NCBI RefSeq assembly: GCF_963678635.1
Contig: NC_087069.1
Coordinates: forward strand, 47,944,276-48,008,275
DNA length: 64,000 nt
Reading direction: 5' to 3'
Source of the DNA: Symsagittifera roscoffensis
Taxonomy: Eukaryota; Xenacoelomorpha; Acoela; Convolutidae
Part shown: one piece after another, positions 56,900 through 64,000 of the stretch
How the letters are laid out: the number at the start of each line of letters is the position of its first letter
How positions within the stretch are numbered: the stretch's first letter is position 1
Position numbers and translations under genes: made by a program
Notes under the pieces: generated by a model
Databases searched by the model: none
Seen by the model: the letters and a program-made list of their open reading frames with translations, nothing else
Told to the model about the DNA's origin: nothing

Positions 56900-59800
56900 A
56901 TGGGTCCGAAAGTAACAAAGAAGAACTTTTCAGTTAGTATGGTCAGCACGAGCAGTACCACGGAGAACAAAGCAAAAGAGGGCACAGAAGAGGAACGAGT
57001 AGAACCCACCATCGAGATTGATCTAGAGACACCTGATCAAAGTGTGGATGAAGCAGGAAAGAAGACGACAGAGTCAACTCCAATGCCTAATGCGGAAGAA
57101 CCTAACCCGAATCCCATAGAGTTCTCACCAATAGACAACGCGGAAGACACAACAGGCAACACGCAAGAAACAGTGAAGGAGGAGTCTCAAAAGAGAACGT
57201 CTTTTACTGAAAGATTAGCAATGATGGTCGGAATGAGATCGAAGGACGCAGCAGTGGAGGAGACGAAAGTTGAGAAAAGCAAAACATTCGGAACAGTATC
57301 CACGAGAACGACAGAGACCGATCAGAACGAGGGTCAGAGAAAATCGGGACCATCGATCAACTACAGGACAACAACGGACCATGGAACGACAACTCTCAGA
57401 TAGATGAGAAACTGAAGCACAGCGAAGAGGATAGAAATGTGATAAAGAAGGAAATGAGACACAACAAACATGAGTACTTGGACAACTATTTCCTTCTAGC
57501 GAGAGCGACGGAGGAGAAGCTTCAGAAGATGTCTGACAAAGTAGAAACCACTGATGAAGAGCGAGAGAAGAACATCAGAAAGGACATGCAGGAAATGAAG
57601 CAGCGATATGACGCAGTGAATTGCCAGTTAGGGATTTTGGAAACGAGAATGGATACGATGAGTAGGGAACAGGCTGAGAGCTCAAGTGCAATACAGACAA
57701 AGCTAGACGCTATTCTTAGGAATTCAACACAACAAGACAGGCCAGCTGCAGAGAGGACACAAGGTAATAGAGTAGACTTCGTGGAGCCTCAAAGGAACAA
57801 ACGACAGTCAACACTGTTACCAGCAACCCGGGAGGCCGCGATTACGGCACCGGTGGGGGCCAGGGCCATTATAAAGAATGGAACAGTGAACACAACCAGT
57901 GCTCCAGGGGACTCCACGACTCAAAACAACGTGGGACCGGATGCCATGACTTGGGCAAGCACCTGGGAAATGATGAACAGGATGCTAGAAGCCTTCGCCA
58001 GGAGGAACACCGACTCGAGTGACAGAGGAGGCAACAAATCCAGGAAAACCTTCAAGAAACCGAAGGAGTTCAAAGATGATTCAGATGGATGCATTGACAC
58101 TTGGGTAGAAGTCATGAGGTTGCACTTAGAACAAGACAACTTGAACGATGAGAGGCAAGCATGCACAGCGATACTGAGCAATCTGGAAGGCACGGCATTG
58201 AAATGCGTGGTTGCGAAGAAAGAAGAGGAACGCGACACAGCGGACAAAATTTTTGAAAATTTGTTAAATAGATTCGGCTCAGGCATGAAGGGTCATCAAG
58301 CGATGATGCGATTTGAGAAGAGGAGACAATGGGACGATGAATCGATTGACAGGTTCCTAGATGATCTTGAGAGCTTGAGAAGAAGGAGTGACCCGGAAGA
58401 ATCTACCAATCGAAGGAACTTCAGTATCGCCTCAAAGTTCATTGATGGGGTGAAGAGTGATGACTTGAGAACGATGTTAGCAACGTACTACACATTGTCG
58501 AAAGACAGTGCACCAACTCCAGAAGAGATGAGGCAGAAGTCAAGAGAGTACATGCTGATGAAACCCAAGAAATACTCGTACTCAGACAGCAGGAACACAC
58601 AAGGGGGAAGTCAGCCACAGATGTCGTCGTGGTACAAGCCCAGAGACGACATGGACAAACGCAGGTCATGTGCTAACTGCGGGTCGGCGGATCATCATGT
58701 GGCGGATTGCACGACATACAAACAGGGCATGAAGAGTTTGGGATATGCACCCGATGAAGAAGATATGAGCCAGATGGAAGAACACGAGTTCTATAGTGGC
58801 TTGATCATCAAAATAGGTGCAAGATGCTTCTTCTGCAACTAAGAGGGGCACTTCAGGATGGACTGTCCGTTGTTTTGGGAAGCGGTCAAGAACCAGAGTC
58901 ATCCAAAACACAAGTTGGCGCTAGCAGCAGTGCAGAACCAAAGAAACAGACAAGGTGAATTTGAGACGAAAAACCTAGAAAGACCAAATGCGGAGCTACC
59001 GACGAAAACAGTAAAAGCTGTAACACAATGTAATAGTGCAGTAGAGGCCACGGCAAAGAACGCACAAGAAATAGATTATGAGAAGGCGGCAGCGGAGGCC
59101 ATCAACAAAGTGAAACAAGACCTAGCAGCGAAAGAAATAGAACAACGACTGAAGCAAGAAATCCAAAGACAGAAGATGAACGAAGCATTAAGTTGCTCAC
59201 AGACAATACCAGAAGCTGCTGAGGGGTCGACAAAAACTGGAAATTGCAACACGGTAAAAATGGTTACAGCAAAACCATTTGGCATAACAAAGATTGGGGC
59301 AAGAATAATGTCAATAATCACTGTGGGCGGCCACGAAGTAACGAGAAACTTGAGCGAACCAAGTGACCAGACAATAATGCACATTGATGTGTACGCAGAT
59401 TACTTGAGTAGTATAAGCCCACAAACGACTTCTAGAGCATTGAGAGCACTACTCACGAGAGGGGGTAGCAAGTCGGTACATGTTGATAACAGGTACACAG
59501 AAGCTTATGGTCCACATGAAGTGATGCTAAATATAGATGGAATCAACATCTATACCAAAACAATGATAACATGTGACGAAGACCTAATTGGGCAAATCTA
59601 CGTGGGAAGAGAAGAGTTGAAAGTGAGATCGATTGGACACTGCGCCATGCTTGAAGAAGATGCGATGCACATCGTGACAGAGGCAGATGTGACAGGACAC
59701 GTGCTAGACATAAGTGGTAAAAAGACTCAGTTACGTGGGCTACTTGATAGGGGAGCAGTCTTGAGTGTCATACCAATCGAAACTTGGGAGCGAATGGGCT

Positions 59801-62800
59801 TCAACAAAGATGATTTGATAGATTCGAGAAAACGGTTGTCAGCTGCGAACAAAGGGGCCCTGCGGGTGTTGGGCAGAACGCCGATAATAGCCCTCAATCT
59901 GGGGGAACGTAACCTGTGGATAAGCTTTCTTGTGGTAGAAAACCTAGATGAGTCTGACCAATTTATTTTAGGCAGAGACTTCATCAGGAACTTTGATGTA
60001 GCGATTGATCTAAACAACGCAATGTTCAGGATACGGAACCCGGATAGGAGGTACGCAGTCAAACCGGTAAATTTAATAATGGCAAATGAAAACAAAGCAC
60101 CGGTATTCTTGAGTAGGAGGGTGAGGCTAAAAGCTAATGAAGCGGCAATCGTAAGTTTGAGGATGAAAAATTACAATGAACTAAGTGACAACAAGCAAGT
60201 GTGCATAGTTCCGAATCCTAATAGTCAAAGTGCTGCTGTTTTAGGAAGATCATTTTCGATAACGAAGAGCGGCCTCTGCGTCAGTGTCTTGTTGAATACC
60301 CTTGATATACCGATCACGATACAGAGAGGGAGGAAACTGGGATATGCTTTACCGGTTAAAACTCGATATGAAACAATTGAGAACTCGAAACAAAATGAAG
60401 TTGTTGATTGCCCCAATCACAGGGACAAAATTTGTATCTTGAGACGATTGCAGAAAATAAAAGATTCTTCAGGTCTTATTAAATCACTTAAGTCAGAAAC
60501 GGATGATGGTCTTTCGAGCTGTTCGAACTTTCCAGAGCGACCCACACTAGATGAAATGCAAAATGAAAAACCGGTCCTGCCGGAGATTGAACATTTGAGG
60601 GGCAAACTGAAAGATGAACAGCTCGAAGCCATCAAGGACGTACTAGAGCGGAACGAAGAAGTTTTTTCGAGGCATAAGGCGGATATCGGGTGTTGTAATT
60701 TCGTTGAGCATGAAATAGAACTTGAGGAAAACGCGGTACCACACAGGGAGGGGGCGAGGCGCATGACCCCACACAAATCGGACGCGTGTAGAAAAGAGAT
60801 CGAGACGTTACTAGAGTATGACATGATAGAACCATCCAAGTCACCGTGGGCATGTGGAGTAGTGATGGCCAAAAAGAAAGGCGACCAGTTGAGGTTTTGT
60901 TGTGACTTTCGATACCTGAACTCCGTCACGGTGAAGGATGCCTATCCCATACCGAGGATTGATGAGAGCCTCTCGAAGTTAGGTGATGCAAAATTTTTTA
61001 CGACTCTTGATTTAGGCTCGGCCTTTTGGCAAGTACCACTAAGGAAGCAGGACAGGGACAAGACAGGGTTTGCCTGCGAGTTGGGTCTGTTTCAATGGAA
61101 ACGGATGCCGTTTGGACTTTGCAATGCCACAGCTTGACGAAGTATTTGCGTGTATGAGGAGGTCGGGGCTGAAGTGCAAACATTCAAAGCGCGAGATACT
61201 CAAGGACTCGATAAAATACTTGGGCAGGATGGTGGACAAACACGGCATCAGACCAGATCCAGACGCGGTAGAGGCAGTCCTATCTTGGAAATCGCCGAAG
61301 ACGGAACACCAATTGATGAGCTTTCTGGGTTTTGCAAACTACTATAGAGAATTTGTCAAAGGCTACGCAGACAAAGTTTATCCGATGCAACAGTTAATGA
61401 GGCACAAGGGCAAGAAGTTCACGTGGAATAACGCAGCAGAAGAGTCATTCCAGAGAATAAAGAAAGAGTTGTGCGAGGCACCAGTACTAGGGATGCCAAC
61501 AGAGAAGGGGATGTACGTACTGGATACGGACGCGTCGGTAGTAGCGATATCTGGAATTCTCTACCAAGAACAAGAGTGGAACGGGAAGACAGTCTTGAGA
61601 CCGATAGCGTACGGGAGCAAAGTCCTAAGTGACACGGAAATGAAGTACGGAGCACCGAAAGCAGAGATGTTCGCGGTGGTTACCTTTGTCGAGAAATATA
61701 GGAAACCGGGCACTAAGCTGGCTGAAGACTTACTCAATGGACCAAATTTACATTGGGAGGTGGATGGTTCGCCTGGACGGATATAATATGATAATTGAGC
61801 ACAGAACACGAGACAAACATCAAAATGCTGACAGCTTGAGCAAGAAGACGGAGTTCTACGAGAGACAAGAACAGAGGGAGAAAGATAGACCTGAAATCAA
61901 AGATGGCTTCTCCTTCATGGACAAGGAAACGTATGACAGTCTTCCTCTCACGAGATGGTTGGACAAATCAGGCAAACCGATAGAAGATCACCTCGAGTTA
62001 CCAAAGGAAACCACAAAAAAAACAATCTTGAGAAAGAACCGAGGGATGCCGATAGGAATAATGCTTAAGTCAAAGATCGTGAGGGAGACGCTCAAAGCAA
62101 AAGGCTACGATCTCAACCAAGTAGAAACGGGGGAAGCCCAAATAGACGAAGACTTAAAGGGGTTACTCGAGAGACTAGCAGATGATAAGCCCGTGATTCA
62201 AGAAAACTGTAGAGAGGAACCTGAGGTCACAATACTGCGGAAGAACGGGACAGTTAGTGATAGAAACACCTCGAAGGTGACTAACCTAGATGGGAAGGAA
62301 GTGGTGCAGTCACTGGTTGAAAAGATCCCAGCTGAATTACTTGAACAGACTAGAGTCAGGAGAAAGAGAGTGGAATTCAAGGAAGAAGCTGAATACCTGG
62401 GACCAGGTCAAGAATCCGGGGAGCGGTCCACGTCCACAGAAGAAGAAATTACTGAAGGAGAAAATTTGTCCGGGGAGTGTGAAATGTGGGATGTGGATTC
62501 GGAAGCGAGCAGTGACAATCAACATAGTCTCTGCATGATATTGGCAGAAGAAAAGATTAGACACCACGACAGGGAACTACAAACAGATCCGTCATCAGGA
62601 ACCTTCAACTTGGATGTGCAGGAGATACGAGGTGGTGAAGAACTTGAAAGGATTGCAGTTTCGAGGAAGCCATTCAGGGAGCTATCATGCAATTCAAATG
62701 TGAGAACAAATCTGGTGCCGGAAGACGACATGAAGGTAGTAAGGAGGATAGTATGCGTGAAGCTGAATGACGACGTCCACAACCCTGGGGAGATGAATGG

Positions 62801-64000
62801 GCAGATCATGGCGCTGAAGGAACATGTCAAAGCGAGATACAGGCTGTCGGACCTGGTAAGAGCCCAGAAGAATGACAAGATGACAAGCAATCTCTCCAAA
62901 TGGATCCGAAGGGGTCTAAAGAGAAAGGGGAACTCGAGGAAGACAGCTACAAGATCTTGAGCCAGTTCTACAAAGAAAAGAAAGACTTACTCTACCACAC
63001 AGCTGATGGGGTGGTAGCATGCAAGAGGAAAGATGAGGAGAAGATATTACCCAAACACAACCTCATCATACTACCACAATTGTATCAAACGGAGGTGCTT
63101 TTCAGATCGCACGACCAGATGGGACACCAGGGGATAGACAAAGTGCAACAAAGAATACTTCACAGGTTCGATTGGCCAGGATTGAGGAAAGCCTGTGAGA
63201 GGTGGGTGAATGCATGCCTGGCATTTTTGCAAGTGAAAGACCCTAGGAAGATGAAATTCCCACTCAAGTCGGTGGAAATTCCCACTCAAGTCGGTTTAGA
63301 ACGCATCCAAGGACGGTTCTACCGCTTGAGTACTGGGCGAGCAGCACATTATGAGAACCTGAAGCCTCATATCCCATCCCCAGAGGACTGGTGTGTAACA
63401 AAAGACATGGAGGGACTAGAGTACCTACTGGTGGAACCAGCATGTGACGTGAACGAGAAAGGCACCAGAGATAAAAAATGATGGCAATGAAAACTTGAGT
63501 TTGGATGACAACGAAAAAATAGACGCGGACTCTGAAGCGGAATCTTTTTTGGAGGAAGATTGGAACGATCCGGAGCAAGGTGAGGTGCCGAGATGGACAG
63601 AACCAGACTTGTCAATAGCAGCGGGGACAAGGAGTGGCAATCGCAAACGCACAGGCATGAGGTACAACAGGTACGGGGACGATTTCCTGATCGACAAGAT
63701 AAAGCCCGATGACCTAAGCAGAGAACTAACAAGTGTGGGCGAGCTGGCGGCAGATGGTGAATGGCAGATCATCAATGATAATGAACACTATCCACAGGAA
63801 GACTACTCGACGCCGGAGCGGGAGACGGATTTAGAACAGAGCGAGATAGAGAGGAGGGAAAATACGAACCTGAGGATATTAGAATGGATGCGCGATGTCA
63901 AGAACGAAAGCGAGGAAGGACAGAGCATACAGTTGACAAAGTTGACATATCATCGGGGAAGTACATGAAAATGGAGGATCCTCTTTTCGGCTGGACGGCA
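56900..64000 (+). pseudogene. gag-pol region of element D (broken, runs off window)
   Basis: Gag begins near 56900 and aligns with C's gag from its second in-frame ATG at 56939. Parts in order: coiled coil (about 57.4-57.7 kb), gag domain (about 58.0-58.5 kb), zinc-knuckle region (first knuckle 58669-58710), protease (near 59.74 kb), reverse transcriptase (from about 60.8 kb), RNase H (near 61.5 kb), integrase zinc finger (about 63.1-63.25 kb) and the acidic C-terminal extension (63.4 kb onward). From about 60.0 to 61.1 kb the protein is almost identical to B, in contrast to the more diverged gag and C-terminal parts, which hints at recombination between lineages. About half a dozen or more breaks. 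Confidence 0.82.

Larger units (their letters stand above)
53517..64000 (+). mobile_element. Element D: giant Ty3/Gypsy-like LTR retrotransposon (5' part)
   Basis: Plus strand: 5' LTR from TGTGCCAGTCGGTCATG at 53517, leader with G-tracts and 14 bp array, and gag-pol from 56900 running off the right edge. It has the same architecture as C but is clearly diverged in LTR and leader, so it is an older or different sub-lineage. The coding region carries many breaks (about half a dozen or more). The second ORF would lie beyond the window. Confidence 0.82.

Overview
The window reads as eukaryotic, probably invertebrate, repeat-rich DNA made almost entirely of one family of giant Ty3/Gypsy-like LTR retrotransposons. 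I found no convincing host gene, rRNA, tRNA or CRISPR array. The host cannot be fixed from sequence alone; a nematode is my weak guess, from TTTTCAG-type splice acceptors and a vague resemblance of the second ORF to nematode repeat proteins. All elements are treated here as fossils.

Layout. Element A (+ strand, 1 to about 9364) enters from the left edge and contributes most of a 2,575+ residue second ORF, a 3' UTR, a polypurine-like tract and the start of a 3' LTR. Older LTR pieces in the opposite orientation follow (about 9365-10059). Element B (- strand, about 10060-30466) has both LTRs, gag-pol and the second ORF. Element C (- strand, about 30467-53233) lies head to tail with B and is the best preserved and youngest copy. 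A 283 bp piece of an older LTR separates C from element D (+ strand, 53517 to beyond 64000), whose 5' LTR, leader and gag-pol are in the window. A and B meet tail to tail; C and D stand head to head, forming a large imperfect inverted repeat.

Element plan, deduced by comparing copies: LTR of about 1.5 kb starting TGTGCC; a leader of about 2 kb with G-tracts and an array of 14 bp repeats; gag with two CCHC zinc knuckles; protease (DTGA), reverse transcriptase (YVDD), RNase H and a DD35E integrase with a GPF module; a long C-terminal extension ending in a possible macro-like fold; a spacer of about 0.5 kb with a conserved splice-acceptor-like site; then a separate giant ORF of roughly 2,500-3,000 residues in the position where retroviruses carry env. 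That ORF is not an envelope gene by any sign I can see. It carries a coiled coil, an SGNH (GDSL-type) hydrolase domain with all four catalytic blocks, a second degenerate SGNH-like domain, a conserved C-x9-H-x-C-x4-C motif and a conserved HGExPCHC motif. The whole element is about 23 kb, very large for Ty3/Gypsy.

The most notable points are this second ORF, the possible macro domain, the 14 bp leader array, the LTR hairpins (one with a compensatory base-pair change in A), and recombinant LTRs recording exchange between copies.
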